This document shows positions 34,827 through 45,214 of a stretch of 64,000 nt of DNA, piece after piece. A program made the translations under genes and the position numbers. The notes beneath the pieces were generated by a model. That model was not told the origin of the DNA and did no database searches. It was given only the letters and a program-made list of their open reading frames with translations. This DNA comes from Tautonia marina. GTDB taxonomy: Bacteria > Planctomycetota > Planctomycetia > Isosphaerales > Isosphaeraceae. The DNA lies in the NCBI RefSeq assembly GCF_009177065.1, contig NZ_WEZF01000004.1:124001-188000 (forward strand), given 5' to 3'. How positions within the stretch are numbered: position 1 is the first letter of the stretch; every line of letters starts with the position of its first letter.

Positions 34827-36530
34827 ATGGCATTCGACACCCGCCACCGCAGCCGAATTCTTCTCGATGGTCCGAGCCGAGCCGCTGCTCGGTCGTATCT
34901 GAAGGCGATTGGCTTTACCGATGACGATCTGCACAAGCCGATCATCGGCATCGCCAACACCTGGACCGAGACGATGAACTGCAACTACCACCTCCGCACC
35001 CTGGCGGAGGACGTAAAGCGAGGCATCCGCGAAGCTGGAGCCACGCCGATGGAGTTCAACACCGTTGCCATCAGCGACGGGATCACCATGGGCACCGAGG
35101 GGATGAAAACCAGCCTCGTCAGCCGCGAGGTGATTGCCGACTCGATCGAACTGATGGGCCGCGGCCACTACTTCGATGCCGTGATCTGCCTGGCCGCCTG
35201 CGACAAGACGATGCCGGGCAGCGCGATGGGATTGCTCCGGCTCGACGTGCCGGGCCTGGTGCTTTATGGGGGCTCAATCGCCCCTGGGCACTACCACGGC
35301 AAGGACGTGACGGTGCAGGACGTCTTCGAGGCAATCGGAGCCCACTCCCGGGGACGCATCACCGACGAGGACTTGCACGAACTGGAAGGCGTGGCCTGCC
35401 CCGGAGCCGGCGCCTGCGGTGGTCAGTTCACGGCCAACACGATGGCCCTGGCCTTTGAATTCCTTGGGATTTCTCCGATCGGCACCGCCAGCCCTCCGGC
35501 GACCGACCCGAGGAAAAAAGAAGTCGCGTACAAGGCCGGGAAGCTGGTTGTTGAGCAGCTGACGAAAGGCCTGAAGCCCAAAGACCTGTTGACCCGCCTG
35601 GCCTTCGAGAACGCCATCGCCGGCGTGGCCGCAACGGGAGGATCCACCAACGCCGTGTTGCACCTGTTGGCGATCGCCCGGGAAGTCGGGGTGCCGTTGA
35701 CCATCGACGACTTCGATACCGTGAGCACTCGGACGCCGACCCTGGCCGACCTGAAGCCCGGCGGCCGGTTCGTCGCCGCTGATCTCGACCGCGCCGGTGG
35801 TGTTCCCTTGGTGGCCAAGCGATTGATTGAGGCCGGGAAGCTCGATGGGTCGCAACTGACACCAAGCGGCCGAACGATCGCGGAGGAATCGGCGGTGGCG
35901 GTCGAGGAACCGGGGCAAGAGGTGGTCCGATCGCTCGATCACCCCTTGAAGCCGACCGGCGGACTGGTGATCTTGAAGGGAAACCTCGCGCCGGAGGGTT
36001 GCGTTATCAAGGTGGCCGGCTCGGAGCGGAATTTTCATCAAGGACCGGCCCGCGTGTTCGACTCGGAAGAGCAGGCGATGGCCGCGGTCCTCGCCGATCA
36101 GATCCAGCCGAACGACGTGGTGGTGATCCGCTACGAAGGTCCGGCGGGTGGTCCCGGCATGCGGGAGATGCTCGGCGTGACGGCGGCGATTGTGGGAGCC
36201 GGCCTCGGTGAAACCGTTGCCTTGATGACCGACGGCCGCTTCAGTGGCGCGACCCGAGGCCTGATGGCCGGACACGTGGCCCCGGAAGCGGCCCGAGGCG
36301 GACCGATTGCCGCGGTTCGGGACGGCGACGTGATCACCCTGGACATCGCCAACCGACGGCTCGACGTTGCGCTCTCGGACGACGAGCTGAAGTCCAGGCT
36401 TTCGCAATGGACCGCCCCGAAACCGAAGTACGACACCGGAGTGATGGCCAAGTACGCAGCCCTCGTTTCCTCAGCCTCCGAAGGAGCCGTGACTCGAGTT
36501 CCTGGGCCGAACCCGGCCCAGAAGATCTGA
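34827..36530 (+). CDS. ilvD: Dihydroxy-acid dehydratase
   Basis: IlvD makes the 2-keto acids that precede valine, leucine and isoleucine. The 567-residue length fits. Iron-sulfur cluster ligands lie in GNTW-like [13 protein letters not shown] (first Cys), [12 protein letters not shown] and [16 protein letters not shown]. The end has [21 protein letters not shown] and the [16 protein letters not shown] block, all typical. The start at 34827 ([18 protein letters not shown]) matches family N-termini; the longer frame to 34680 covers the divergent intergenic region. It stands alone, with no other ilv or leu gene beside it. A distant relative, the xylonate-type dehydratase, lies about 1.6 kb downstream on the other strand. 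Confidence 0.97.
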   Translation: MAFDTRHRSRILLDGPSRAAARSYLKAIGFTDDDLHKPIIGIANTWTETMNCNYHLRTLAEDVKRGIREAGATPMEFNTVAISDGITMGTEGMKTSLVSREVIADSIELMGRGHYFDAVICLAACDKTMPGSAMGLLRLDVPGLVLYGGSIAPGHYHGKDVTVQDVFEAIGAHSRGRITDEDLHELEGVACPGAGACGGQFTANTMALAFEFLGISPIGTASPPATDPRKKEVAYKAGKLVVEQLTKGLKPKDLLTRLAFENAIAGVAATGGSTNAVLHLLAIAREVGVPLTIDDFDTVSTRTPTLADLKPGGRFVAADLDRAGGVPLVAKRLIEAGKLDGSQLTPSGRTIAEESAVAVEEPGQEVVRSLDHPLKPTGGLVILKGNLAPEGCVIKVAGSERNFHQGPARVFDSEEQAMAAVLADQIQPNDVVVIRYEGPAGGPGMREMLGVTAAIVGAGLGETVALMTDGRFSGATRGLMAGHVAPEAARGGPIAAVRDGDVITLDIANRRLDVALSDDELKSRLSQWTAPKPKYDTGVMAKYAALVSSASEGAVTRVPGPNPAQKI

Positions 36531-36937
36531 GTGCCTTGCCAGGTGACTTCCGTTTCGAGAGCCTCGGGGATCATCCTTGCGAGTGGTTCCCGAGTGCTCC
36601 GGAAGAAGGGGACTGCCCCGAAGTTCGGCAAGAATCTGTTTGACACGCCGAACCACCCGGATAGGATAGAAACAGCTCGAACCCGCCTCGCGTCGTCCCT
36701 GTCGAGACGCACTGGCCTCGGTCGGCGCCGAACTGTCGGGCCCTCCGCATCGAGGTTCGTTATTCCCGCCCGTGCTCTGGACGACCGTACATCAAACGCA
36801 TGTGACTGGCGATCGTGCGTCGCGATCCCCTCGGCGGGCCCTAGTCCCGGCGATCGTGGAACGACCGGAAGTGATCGCCGTGTGTGATCGCGTTCCGTCG
36901 CTGCGATCTCCCCGGACAATTCCGGCGAGGTGTCGCC
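36531..36937. other. Intergenic region before the tat cluster
   Basis: No gene is supported in these 407 bp. It contains one probable plus-strand promoter (36640-36667), which leaves a leader of about 265 nt before the small membrane protein. Several frames are open but arginine-rich and lack family features. Confidence 0.55.
36640..36667 (+). promoter_or_regulatory. Probable sigma70-type promoter of the small membrane protein/tatA cluster
   Basis: A perfect TTGACA (36640-36645) and TAGGAT (36662-36667, 4 of 6) are separated by 16 nt. Transcription would begin near 36674 and run into the gene at 36938. Confidence 0.55.
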
Positions 36938-37282
36938 GTGTTCTGGAAGCTTGTGTTGACGATCGCCATCGTCTTGCTCGTCGTCGGTCGGACCTCGGTC
37001 CTACGCAATCCGATCGTTCGGCTGGTCCTTCCTCGATCGTGGCAGACGGCCCTCTCGCTCTTGCCGTCGTCCGCACCGCCGCCCAGGCGCGAGCCACCTT
37101 CGCGTCGGGAGGCGACTCCAACGACCGAAACCCCGACCGGTTCGCAACCGCGTCGATGGCTCGACGGGAAGATCCGGTTGATCCTGTTCGTGCTTTTCCT
37201 TCTCGGAATCGCCGCATGGATGGCAACCCGTGCCATGATCATGATGGAAACAGACGCGGGGGCAACCTTGCCTCCGCCGTGA
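36938..37282 (+). CDS. Small two-helix membrane protein upstream of tatA
   Basis: A 114-residue protein of no family known to me. It has a hydrophobic N-terminal helix (about 2-17), a basic amphipathic-looking stretch (GRTSVLRNPIVRLVLPRSW), a proline- and arginine-rich linker (about 45-70) and a second helix (about 75-96). The first part loosely resembles the helix plus amphipathic helix of TatA, but the conserved FG hinge and glycine are not clear, so I do not call it TatA. GTG at 36938 has GCGAGG seven bases upstream; other starts are possible. Two tatA genes follow, so a link with export is an inference from context. Confidence 0.55.
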   Translation: MFWKLVLTIAIVLLVVGRTSVLRNPIVRLVLPRSWQTALSLLPSSAPPPRREPPSRREATPTTETPTGSQPRRWLDGKIRLILFVLFLLGIAAWMATRAMIMMETDAGATLPPP

Positions 37283-37395
37283 TCCCTTGATCGGCTCCGA
37301 CCGCTTGCCCGGTTCCCCCAAACGACTTCGACCCCCGACACCCCTGACCAGATTCCCTCGGTCCCACGACCCGACCCACTCCGGAGGCTCCCCCG

Positions 37396-37629
37396 ATGTT
37401 TCAGGATCTGTTCACCGTCGCCGTGCTTCACATGTTTGGCCCCTGGGAAATGGCGGCGATCGCCATGGTCTCGCTCCTGATCTTCGGCAACCGTCTGCCC
37501 GGCGTGATGCGATCGCTCGGCAAGAGTGTGACCGAGTTCAAGAAGGGGATGAACAGTATCGAGGAAGAGATCGAAGAAGGCGCAACCGCTGATGCCAAAA
37601 AGCCCGAGGCCGCGGCCAAGGACGTCTGA
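37396..37629 (+). CDS. tatA: Twin-arginine translocase subunit TatA/TatE
   Basis: A 77-residue inner membrane protein: one membrane helix (MFGPWEMAAIAMVSLLIFG), the FG hinge (IFGNRLPGVMRSLGKSV) and an amphipathic helix (TEFKKGMNSIEEEI), then a short charged tail. TatA forms the pore of the Tat system, which exports folded cofactor-bound proteins. The many Tat signals nearby (DUF1501, lactonase, glycosidase-like) are potential substrates. It is the first of two TatA-like genes; tatC is not in the window. Confidence 0.93.
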   Translation: MFQDLFTVAVLHMFGPWEMAAIAMVSLLIFGNRLPGVMRSLGKSVTEFKKGMNSIEEEIEEGATADAKKPEAAAKDV

Positions 37630-37733
37630 TTGACGGGACCGAGCGACGGGACGATCGCGCGACTCGATTGACGATCGTCCCTCGTGTTCCCAAGGGCAAG
37701 CCCGCATTGACTTCGTTGTGTGGAGTGCTTCCG

Positions 37734-38102
37734 ATGCTCTATGCCTTTCTGCCCGGGGTTGGCCCGCAGGAGATGGTCGTCATCGCGATCCTCGGTGTCT
37801 TGCTGTTCGGCAAGCGATTGCCGGAAGTGGGAAAGTCGCTGGGCAAAGGAATCGCCGAGTTCCGCCGAGGATTCAGCGGCGTCGAGAACGAACTTCGGTC
37901 GATCGGCCGGCAGGCAAGCTCGACCTCGCCGATGCCGTCACGATCGTACAGCAACCCAACCTCAAGCGCTGCTCCGGCCGTGACGAATGACCTGGCCCCC
38001 GATCCGACCGTCCCCAAATTTGAGCCCCCGACGGCCGCCCCCTCCCCTGCCCCTCGAGGTCAGACGGCCTCGGCCTACGATCCGCAACCTTACCACGACT
38101 GA
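37734..38102 (+). CDS. tatA: Second TatA/TatB-like protein
   Basis: A 122-residue protein with the Tat helix (MLYAFLPGVGPQEMVVIAILGVLLFG), hinge GKRLPEVGKSLGKGIAEFRRGFSG, amphipathic helix and a long proline- and serine-rich tail (about 70-122). The GxxPEVG hinge suits TatA or TatB; the longer tail is TatB-like, but the polar Glu of TatB near the N-terminus is placed as in TatA (GVGPQEM). It lies 104 bp behind the first copy. Two paralogues in tandem may have split roles. The ATG at 37734 is chosen because upstream residues are not membrane-like. Confidence 0.88.
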   Translation: MLYAFLPGVGPQEMVVIAILGVLLFGKRLPEVGKSLGKGIAEFRRGFSGVENELRSIGRQASSTSPMPSRSYSNPTSSAAPAVTNDLAPDPTVPKFEPPTAAPSPAPRGQTASAYDPQPYHD

Positions 38103-38175
38103 TCCCTGGTCATCGGGGGCCGTGTGGATGAGCGGCCCCGTTGACTCCCGCGTTCCCTTGACCTGGGATGTCAGT

Positions 38176-40185
38176 TCATCGAGTGGTGACGTTGAGGTGA
38201 TCGCCGACTCCTCGAGTCCCGATGGCCGCGAGAATGGCCTCGGGATCGTAGACGCATCCCCCCCAGGTTCCTCCGCTCAGAGACTGGAGCGCGGCCCAGA
38301 GATGGGTATCGTCGGGCAGATCGGGGTCGGGAGAGAGGTCGGGGTGCGGTGAGCGTTCGACGAGAAGTTCCTCGCCGCGCTCAGGCCCGAATTCCTCGGA
38401 GCCGACGCCAACCAGATCGACCCGGCCGACGAGTCGCACGCGGTCGACCTCGATCCGGATGAGATCGCCATCGCGGACTCGTCCAATGGGACCGCCGGCC
38501 AGGGCCTCTGGTCCCACGTGGCCGAGACAGGCCCCGGTTGAGACACCGGAGAAGCGGGCATCGGTGATGACGGCCACATGCTTGCCGAAGGGGAGATGTT
38601 TCAGGGCGGAGGTGATCTGATAGGTTTCCTCCATGCCGGCTCCCATCGGGCCGCGCCCCATGAGAACGATGATGTCTCCGGGAGCGATGGGAGCCTGCCC
38701 CCCCTGCCCCTTGATGGCGGCGACGGCGTCACGTTCTCGGGTGAAGACGCGGGCCGGACCAACCTTGCGGTAAACGCCGTCGGCATCGACGACGCTGGGG
38801 TCGATGGCCGTGCTTTTGACCACCGAACCAAGTGGCGCGAGGTTCCCGATCGGGAAGGTGACCGTGCTGGTCAAGCCTCGGGAGCGGGCTCGATCGGGAT
38901 TCATGATGACATCATCGGGATCGACCCCGTCGAGTTGCTGCAAGGTCTCACGGAGTCGGCTCCGACGGTCGGAGGTTTGCCACCAGTCGAGAACCTGACC
39001 GAGTGATCTTCCGGAGACGGTGGGGACCGAGTCGTCGAGCAACCCCAGGTCGCGGAGGTGCAACATCACCTCGGGCACTCCTCCCGCGAGGAAGACGCGG
39101 ACGGTCGGGTGGTCGTCCGGGCCGTTCGGTAGGACGTTGACGAGCCGAGGCACCCGACGGTTGACGTCCTGCCAGTCGTCGACCGTGGGCCGTCGTAATC
39201 CGGCCGCAAAGGCAATGGCCGGAATGTGCAGCAAGAGGTTCGTCGAACCGCCGAAGGCAGCATGGACAACCATTGCGTTGCGGACGGCGGCATCGGTGAG
39301 GATGTCGGCCAACGGGATGTTCCGGTTGGCCATCGACGCAACGGCTCGGGCGGATCGGCGGGCCATGTCCTGCCAGATCGGTTGTCCGGAGGGGGCAAGC
39401 GCGGCGTGAGGGACGGTCATGCCCAGGGCCTCGGCGACCACCTGAGTCGTGGCGGCCGTGCCGAGGAACTGGCAGCCGCCGCCGGGAGTGGCACAGGCTC
39501 GACAACCGAGATCAGCAGCCTCGGCGAGGCTTAGCTCGCCGTGGACATATCGAACGCCGATCGTCTGGATCTTGCCGGCGTCTTCACCCCGGGAAGGCGG
39601 GAGGGTTACGCCACCGGGAACGAAGACACAGGGGAGTTGCTTGGACCCGGCCAGGGCCATGAGCATGGCAGGAGCTCCCTTATCGCAGGTCGCCACGCCG
39701 ATGACCCCTCGACGGCGAGGGAGGGATCGGATGAGGCGCCGCATGACGATGGCGGCATCGTTGCGATAGGGAAGGCTGTCCATCATCCCGGTCGTCCCCT
39801 GCGATCGGCCGTCGCAGGGGTCGGTCACGGCTCCGGCGAAGGGCAAGGCGCCGAGGGCTCGCAGCTCCTCGGCGGCGGCTCGAACGAGCAGGCCGATCTC
39901 CCAATGTCCCGTGTGGTAGCCAAGGGCGATCGGCCGGCCCTGGTCATCGCGCAGTCCGCCCTGAGTGCTGAGGATAAGGAACGGGTCATCCGCGGCGGTT
40001 GACGGTTCCCAGCCCATCCCTGTGTTCTGAGAGAGTCCGAACAAATCACCCGAGGGCCAGGAACGAAGCATCTCGTCCGTCAGGGGAAGCGTGCCGGCAG
40101 GCCCCTCGGCATGAGTCTGGACCTCGAGGCACTCGGAGGGTGCGTCAACAATCTCAGAGAAGTCGAATGTTCTGGTCCGATCCAT
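38176..40185 (-). CDS. IlvD/Edd family dehydratase, YjhG/YagF (D-xylonate dehydratase) group
   Basis: A 669-residue cytoplasmic enzyme, about 100 residues longer than IlvD, as in the YagF/YjhG group. Landmarks are [15 protein letters not shown] at the N-terminal region, [15 protein letters not shown] (first cluster Cys), [36 protein letters not shown] and [21 protein letters not shown] near the end. The group dehydrates D-xylonate (and related aldonates) to 2-keto-3-deoxy acids. A 2-keto-3-deoxy-acid aldolase gene is not visible here. The start at 40185 ([13 protein letters not shown]) is typical. A minus-strand TATGAT at 40267-40262 could be its -10, but a -35 is not clear. Confidence 0.92.
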   Translation of the reverse strand: MDRTRTFDFSEIVDAPSECLEVQTHAEGPAGTLPLTDEMLRSWPSGDLFGLSQNTGMGWEPSTAADDPFLILSTQGGLRDDQGRPIALGYHTGHWEIGLLVRAAAEELRALGALPFAGAVTDPCDGRSQGTTGMMDSLPYRNDAAIVMRRLIRSLPRRRGVIGVATCDKGAPAMLMALAGSKQLPCVFVPGGVTLPPSRGEDAGKIQTIGVRYVHGELSLAEAADLGCRACATPGGGCQFLGTAATTQVVAEALGMTVPHAALAPSGQPIWQDMARRSARAVASMANRNIPLADILTDAAVRNAMVVHAAFGGSTNLLLHIPAIAFAAGLRRPTVDDWQDVNRRVPRLVNVLPNGPDDHPTVRVFLAGGVPEVMLHLRDLGLLDDSVPTVSGRSLGQVLDWWQTSDRRSRLRETLQQLDGVDPDDVIMNPDRARSRGLTSTVTFPIGNLAPLGSVVKSTAIDPSVVDADGVYRKVGPARVFTRERDAVAAIKGQGGQAPIAPGDIIVLMGRGPMGAGMEETYQITSALKHLPFGKHVAVITDARFSGVSTGACLGHVGPEALAGGPIGRVRDGDLIRIEVDRVRLVGRVDLVGVGSEEFGPERGEELLVERSPHPDLSPDPDLPDDTHLWAALQSLSGGTWGGCVYDPEAILAAIGTRGVGDHLNVTTR

Positions 40186-40407
40186 GATCTTCGGAGCCTC
40201 GGGCAAGAGACGGCCAGTTAACGGGCACTCGGTGGGCAGTCGGCGATGACGATTTTCCCCTATCATAGCGGTGTCGGTGGCGAACCGCACCCCTTTGGCA
40301 TGCAATATGCTCTAACTTGCGTTGTATCGCTCGCAAGACACTTTCTTCGAGAGGCAACGCTGCCTCGAAGGTTGTCATCAGCGAAGCATCACGAGATGAG
40401 GTGAGTC

Positions 40408-40689
40408 ATGGGAACGATTGGAGCGGTTCTTGGCTGGATACTCTTCGGGCTTGTCGTGGGATTCCTGGCGCGTTTGCTCCATCCGGGCAAAGACGAGATG
40501 GGGCTCCCGGCAACGGTCCTCCTGGGCGTTGCCGGCTCGCTGCTGGGCGGAGGGTTCTGGTATCTGTTACGAGGGGGAGGAGAGGCATTCAGTCCGGGGG
40601 GGTTCTTCTCGGCCCTGATTTTTGCCATTGTCTTGCTGGCGGTCGGGGTGTTTGCGAATGACTCGCGATCGAGGAACGTCCGGGGATAA
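40408..40689 (+). CDS. GlsB/YeaQ/YmgE family membrane protein
   Basis: A 93-residue protein with three hydrophobic segments and the family pattern GTIGAVLGWILFGLVVGFLARLLHPG, then GLPATVLLGVAGSLLGGGFW. Members are called transglycosylase-associated or stress-response membrane proteins; the true function is unknown. It is the first of two close plus-strand genes after the xylonate-type dehydratase (divergent, 222 bp). The ATG at 40408 follows GATGAGGTGA. Confidence 0.9.
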   Translation: MGTIGAVLGWILFGLVVGFLARLLHPGKDEMGLPATVLLGVAGSLLGGGFWYLLRGGGEAFSPGGFFSALIFAIVLLAVGVFANDSRSRNVRG

Positions 40690-40764
40690 TCGGCCGATCG
40701 AAACCGGCATGTGACCTGCCAGGGGTCGGTTCAGGGGCGTTGTTTGTTCCACCTTGAGGCTGAA

Positions 40765-41178
40765 ATGGTGACCACGAAACCGACCCGAGTTCAGGCGGAA
40801 CGGATCCCTCCCGAAGGCGCTTCGGATGAGCTCTTTTTGGACCGACTTGCCTGGTTCATGGATGCGAATTTCCGAATTCCTGGAACCAAGATCCGATTTG
40901 GTGCTGACCAGCTCGTCGGTTTGATTCCGGGAGTCGGTGACCTGACCGGAGGAGCGGTTCAGGCAGCGTTAATTTTGATGGCGATCTACTACTACAAACT
41001 GCCCAAATCCGTGATCGTCCGGATGGTCTTGAACTCGGTGCTGGATACCACCGTGGGAGCCGTCCCCGTGGTCGGCGATCTGTTCGACGTGGCCTTCAAG
41101 GCCAACATGCGCAACGTGAAGTTGCTCCGAGAAGCATCAGCGAAAACCCGAGGCGCGGCCGAATCGCGAGTGCGATAA
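40765..41178 (+). CDS. DUF4112 membrane protein
   Basis: A 137-residue protein with the DUF4112 core: LDRLAWFMDANFRIPGTKIR, FGADQLVGLIPGVGDLTGG, VLNSVLDTTVGAVPVVGDLFD and FKANMRNVKLL. Two membrane or membrane-dipping segments are implied by the glycine-rich hydrophobic parts. Function is unknown. GAGG about six bases before 40765 supports the start. It follows the GlsB-like gene by 75 bp and is convergent with the DUF1501 gene. Confidence 0.9.
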   Translation: MVTTKPTRVQAERIPPEGASDELFLDRLAWFMDANFRIPGTKIRFGADQLVGLIPGVGDLTGGAVQAALILMAIYYYKLPKSVIVRMVLNSVLDTTVGAVPVVGDLFDVAFKANMRNVKLLREASAKTRGAAESRVR

Positions 41179-41211
41179 GTCGATCGCGCCTCGGACATGA
41201 CCTGCATCCGG

Positions 41212-42567
41212 TCAGAGCAGTTCCTGGATGGCTTGACCGTTGTCAACGAGGCGAATCGGCTGGCCGTCCGGGGTCTGAAACCGGTGTTCCGGATTGATCC
41301 CGAGCGCGGTGAACAGGGTCGCGGCCAGGTCGCTTGGGGTGATGGGGCGGTCGATTGGCTGATCGCCGCGAGCATCAGTGGCTCCGAGCACGAGGCCGGC
41401 AGGCATTCCGCCTCCCGCAAGCAGGATGCTGTTGGCTCGGCCGTGGTGGTCGCGACCGGCGGCGTCGTTGATCTTCGGGGTGCGGCCGAACTCTCCCATC
41501 ATCAAGACGAGTGTTTCGTCGAGCAGACCACGATCGTCGAGGTCGGCGATGAGGGCCGAGACGCCGCGATCGATGGGAGGGGCAAGGGTGTCTCGGAGCA
41601 TCGGGAAATTGTTCAGGTGCGTATCCCAACCCACTGGCCCCGCGCCTTGATCGTTGACGGTGACGAATGAGACACCGGCCTCGACTAGTCGTCGAGCAAG
41701 GAGGAGCGACTGGCCGAGCTGGGTCCGGCCATATCGGTCGCGGAGATCGGAAGGTTCCGCGTCGATCTGAAACGCCTCCTGCGCGGCGCCGGAGGTCAGT
41801 AGTTCGAACGCCTGATCGGAGAAGGAGTCTCGGCTGGTCGTGAGCGGGGTGTCGATCACGGCCTCGGCAGCGAACTGGTCGAGCGTGGCGACCATCGAGC
41901 GACGGCGTCGCAGCCGATCGAGCGTGAGCCGATCGGGAGGCGTGAGGTCTCGAACCCGGAAACCCTCCTGGTTCGGATCTCCTCCGACGGCGAACGGATC
42001 GTAGGCGGGGGTGAGATAGCCGCTTGAGGCAAAGAGCGGGGCGGAAGGAATGGCGGTGTGAGGAGGGAGGGTGCTGGTCTCGAAGCCTCGGACCTTGGCG
42101 ACAACACTGCCCACGCTTGGGTAGATCAGGGCCGGGCTGGGGCGATAGCCGGTCAGGAGATGGTGCGTGGCGCGGTCGTGCTCGGCCTCGGGAGAGGTGA
42201 TGCTTCGGATGAGGGTCGAGCGGTCGAGGACGCTCGCCAGCTCGGGGAAGATCTCGCTGATCCGGACTCCGGGAACAGCCGTCTCGATCGGCTTGAATTC
42301 GCCCCGGAACTCACTCGGAGCCTCAGGTTTGGGGTCGAACGTGTCGATGTGGCTCGGGCCGCCGGAAAGCCAAATCAAGATGCAGGACTTGGCCCGAGGC
42401 GTGCCGCCGAGGGTCGGTTGCGTTTCGTAGGAACTCTGGCGAGCGGCAAGGGAGCGGAGGCGAAAAACGTCGTCGAGCGCCAGGCCGAAGGCGCCGAGTA
42501 CTCCGGCCCGGAGAACTGCTCGGCGGGACGGTCCGGGGCACGAGCGGGACGGCGGGTTCGATCTCAT
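41212..42567 (-). CDS. DUF1501 protein (second copy), Tat-exported
   Basis: A 451-residue protein with a twin-arginine signal (PSRRAVLRAGVLGAFGLALD), then the DUF1501 pattern WLSGGPSHIDTFDPKPEAP, FPELASVLDRSTLIRSI, VTVNDQGAGPVGWDTHLNNF, and MGEFGRTPKINDAAGRDHHG at the metal-site end. It sits 64 bp after the second PSD1 gene on the same strand, so the two form a unit. It differs clearly from the copy at 14953-16383 in length and in most loop residues. The ATG at 42567 is preceded by AAGGGACC. Confidence 0.92.
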   Translation of the reverse strand: MRSNPPSRSCPGPSRRAVLRAGVLGAFGLALDDVFRLRSLAARQSSYETQPTLGGTPRAKSCILIWLSGGPSHIDTFDPKPEAPSEFRGEFKPIETAVPGVRISEIFPELASVLDRSTLIRSITSPEAEHDRATHHLLTGYRPSPALIYPSVGSVVAKVRGFETSTLPPHTAIPSAPLFASSGYLTPAYDPFAVGGDPNQEGFRVRDLTPPDRLTLDRLRRRRSMVATLDQFAAEAVIDTPLTTSRDSFSDQAFELLTSGAAQEAFQIDAEPSDLRDRYGRTQLGQSLLLARRLVEAGVSFVTVNDQGAGPVGWDTHLNNFPMLRDTLAPPIDRGVSALIADLDDRGLLDETLVLMMGEFGRTPKINDAAGRDHHGRANSILLAGGGMPAGLVLGATDARGDQPIDRPITPSDLAATLFTALGINPEHRFQTPDGQPIRLVDNGQAIQELL

Positions 42568-42631
42568 GGCGAGGTCCCTTGGTCTGTGATGCACTGGCCA
42601 ACCGGGGCGATCGGAGAACGAGTCGCCAGGC

Positions 42632-45214
42632 TCAGTGATTGAACGCGAATTCTCGAGAGTTGAGCAAGGCCCAAAATAGGTCTTCGGAGGCCTCTCGGAG
42701 GGAATCCGACTCGTCCATCAAGGCGGACCAGTGTTCGGATTCCTCGTCCGATGGTTTGCGGCAGAGGGTGCGAAGGTAGAGGTTCTCGACAATCTCGGCG
42801 CGACTCGGTTCGAGTTCGAGGAGGCCGGAGAGGTAGCCGTCGAATCGGCTGATGCGGTCGTCGATCGCGTTGCCACCGACGAGCAAGAGGGCCTGTCGAA
42901 GGCTGAGGGTCGGCGTCGCCACGGTCGAACACCCGGCCACGCGGGGGCATCGGCCGAAGGTGTCGAGGAGAACGCTGGGGATCGCCGGGTCACTGACCTG
43001 AACGGCTTTACTCGATCGAAGCGTTCCCTGACTGCCTCGGCCCAGATTAAAGAGAAGTTCGGTATCGGTGGCTTGAGCCAGGGCGTCGGCCATCTGGTGC
43101 GCGGTCAGGGGACGCGGGGTCTGGTGAGAAAACAGCCGGGTGTCCCCCTCGTTCCCCGGGATGGGGCGGGACGACAGGCCGTAGGCTTCTGACGAGGCGA
43201 TGGTGCGGATGAGGTGACGGAGGTCGAAGCCGTGTGAGATGAAGTCGTCGGCCAGAGCGTCGAGCAGTTCGGGATGAACCGGGGGATTGGAGTCGCTCAG
43301 GTCATCACTGGGCTCGGCCAGGCCCCGACCGAAGAATTGCGCCCAGGCCCAGTTGGCGGCGGTCCGCGCGAAGTAAGGGTTGTCCGGCGCGGTGATCCAG
43401 TCAGCCAGGACGGTTCGAGGGTCGATGTCGGCGGCAAGTTGGACCACCTCGCCGCCCGGAAGGGTCGGAACGGCCGGTTCTCCGGTGCGAAGGTGGAGGA
43501 CGACTCCCTCGGGATTCACCCCAACGGTTGCGGGAGCCATCATGCCGTCGGCATTGGGGACCGCGCGGCCGACCTTGGCAAAGAAGGCGGCGAGGCCGTA
43601 GTAATCGTCCTGAGTCCAGCGGTCGAACGGGTGGTCGTGGCACTGGGCGCAGCGGAAGCGAAGCCCGAGGAAACGCTGGGCGGTCAGCTCGGCCTGCTCG
43701 CGGGCGTCCTCACCTTCGAGGGCGTAATTGACCGGGCCGCCGTCGAGGTCGTTCGGATTGCCGAGGGAGGTGAGCAAGGTCTGGACGATCTCATTCCAGG
43801 GAGTGTTGGAGGCGAGTTGTTCCTTCACCCAGTCGTTGTAGCGATAGACGCCATTGCCGAAGCGGGCCTGACTGATCTGGAGCAGGTCGCCGAGCTTCAA
43901 ATGCCAGAAATCGACGAACAACGGGTCGTTCATCAAGCGATCGACAAGCGCGATCCGACGGTCGGGATCGGGGTCGTCGAGGAATGCTCGGATCTGATCG
44001 GGACGGGGTTGCTGGCCAGTCAGATCGAGCGAGACACGACGAAGAAACGAGGCGTCATCGGCCGGAGGACTGGGAGGGACGTTGAGCGATTCAAGCCTTG
44101 CGAACAGATGGTCGTCGATCAGGTTTCGGCGGGGGAGCGAAGCGAAATCAAACGTGAGATCCGGATTCATCCGGGTCCCCACTCGGGTGGCAATCACGGA
44201 CGTTTGATAGCGAACGATCAGGTCCGTCTCAGCGCGTCGGAGCAAGGTGACACGGCCGTTGTCATCGACCGAAGCGGTCGCATCATCCCGGACCTCGAAG
44301 CGGGACAGTCGGGTCACGTCACGTTCCAGTCCATCGGCAAATTTTGCAACAACCCGAATCTGATGTGATCCGGGCTCGGCCAGCCGAAGGTCGTTCGGGA
44401 ACACCTCGACGGAAACCAGAGGACCGTGTTCCTCGCCCCGATGAAGCGGAGCGCCGGCATCGATCCATTCGAGGAGCGTCTGGTTGGCCTCGGATGTTGA
44501 AGGAAGCGCTGGTCCTCCTCCGTGCGGAATTCGCCCGAGCCCTTTGAGGAGCACGAGACTCGATTCGGGGTGGGTCAGCGAGAGACGACGGCCGCCCGCG
44601 TCACGAGTCAACGCCTGGTAGTCGGCATCCGGATCGTATCCGAACAGCGAGAGGTGAAACCCGTTCTGCCCCCCAGCCTTACCGTGACAACTTCCGGAAT
44701 TGCAGCCGAATCGGGTGAAGATCGGGACGATGTCGGTGGCAAAATTCCAGGATCGCTCGGGCGATCGCTCGACGACGACCTCAGCCGAGACGGAAGCTCC
44801 ATCCTGGAATACGGCCGTCACCGTCTCGTTGCCAGATTCTTGGGGAACGAGATACCCGGATTGCTCGAAACGGACTCCGTCTTCGGTTGATGTTTCCCAA
44901 CCGACTACTTCCTGAGTCACGTCGCAACGCGAGCCATCCGGATTGATCTGTGAAACGATGAATTGCAAACCCGTCGCATCAGGAGGAAGGATGGCCGACG
45001 AGGGCTCGATGGCCAAGGTCGGGCCGGGGGAACTGTGGGGTGACGCTTCGGCCGGAACCCGTTCGGCAGGAGGCTCCTGCTGCTTCGAGGCGACCGTCCG
45101 ATCAGCGTGCGGATCTCGGTCGGCAACAACGGCAGGTTGATCTCCTCCACACCCCGCCGTGAAGACCGCCACGACGAGCATCAACAAGCACTGGCGAAAC
45201 ACGCGATGATGCAT
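42632..45214 (-). CDS. PSD1/PSCyt lipoprotein: BIG2-like, DUF1549 and DUF1553 domains
   Basis: An 860-residue exported protein. The signal ends in a good lipobox (VFTAGC, Cys22). Next is an Ig-like (BIG2-type) region (about 65-160), then FGCNSGSCHG, a CX4CH motif of the type these planctomycete proteins use in place of CXXCH. DUF1549 (about 375-600) contains the canonical RCAQCHDHPFDRW. DUF1553 (about 625-850) starts near IDPRTVLADWI and includes NWAWAQFFGRGL. The family is of unknown function; a haem-binding envelope protein is likely. It is encoded together with the following DUF1501 gene. Confidence 0.92.
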   Translation of the reverse strand: MHHRVFRQCLLMLVVAVFTAGCGGDQPAVVADRDPHADRTVASKQQEPPAERVPAEASPHSSPGPTLAIEPSSAILPPDATGLQFIVSQINPDGSRCDVTQEVVGWETSTEDGVRFEQSGYLVPQESGNETVTAVFQDGASVSAEVVVERSPERSWNFATDIVPIFTRFGCNSGSCHGKAGGQNGFHLSLFGYDPDADYQALTRDAGGRRLSLTHPESSLVLLKGLGRIPHGGGPALPSTSEANQTLLEWIDAGAPLHRGEEHGPLVSVEVFPNDLRLAEPGSHQIRVVAKFADGLERDVTRLSRFEVRDDATASVDDNGRVTLLRRAETDLIVRYQTSVIATRVGTRMNPDLTFDFASLPRRNLIDDHLFARLESLNVPPSPPADDASFLRRVSLDLTGQQPRPDQIRAFLDDPDPDRRIALVDRLMNDPLFVDFWHLKLGDLLQISQARFGNGVYRYNDWVKEQLASNTPWNEIVQTLLTSLGNPNDLDGGPVNYALEGEDAREQAELTAQRFLGLRFRCAQCHDHPFDRWTQDDYYGLAAFFAKVGRAVPNADGMMAPATVGVNPEGVVLHLRTGEPAVPTLPGGEVVQLAADIDPRTVLADWITAPDNPYFARTAANWAWAQFFGRGLAEPSDDLSDSNPPVHPELLDALADDFISHGFDLRHLIRTIASSEAYGLSSRPIPGNEGDTRLFSHQTPRPLTAHQMADALAQATDTELLFNLGRGSQGTLRSSKAVQVSDPAIPSVLLDTFGRCPRVAGCSTVATPTLSLRQALLLVGGNAIDDRISRFDGYLSGLLELEPSRAEIVENLYLRTLCRKPSDEESEHWSALMDESDSLREASEDLFWALLNSREFAFNH

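Noticed and set aside
35274-36407. A 377-residue minus-strand frame opposite ilvD
   Set aside because: It lies wholly within ilvD, which has strong family motifs; the composition is that of a shadow frame.
36772-37290. A 172-residue plus-strand frame overlapping the small membrane protein
   Set aside because: It is arginine-rich without hydrophobic segments, whereas the frame at 36938 has two clear membrane helices.
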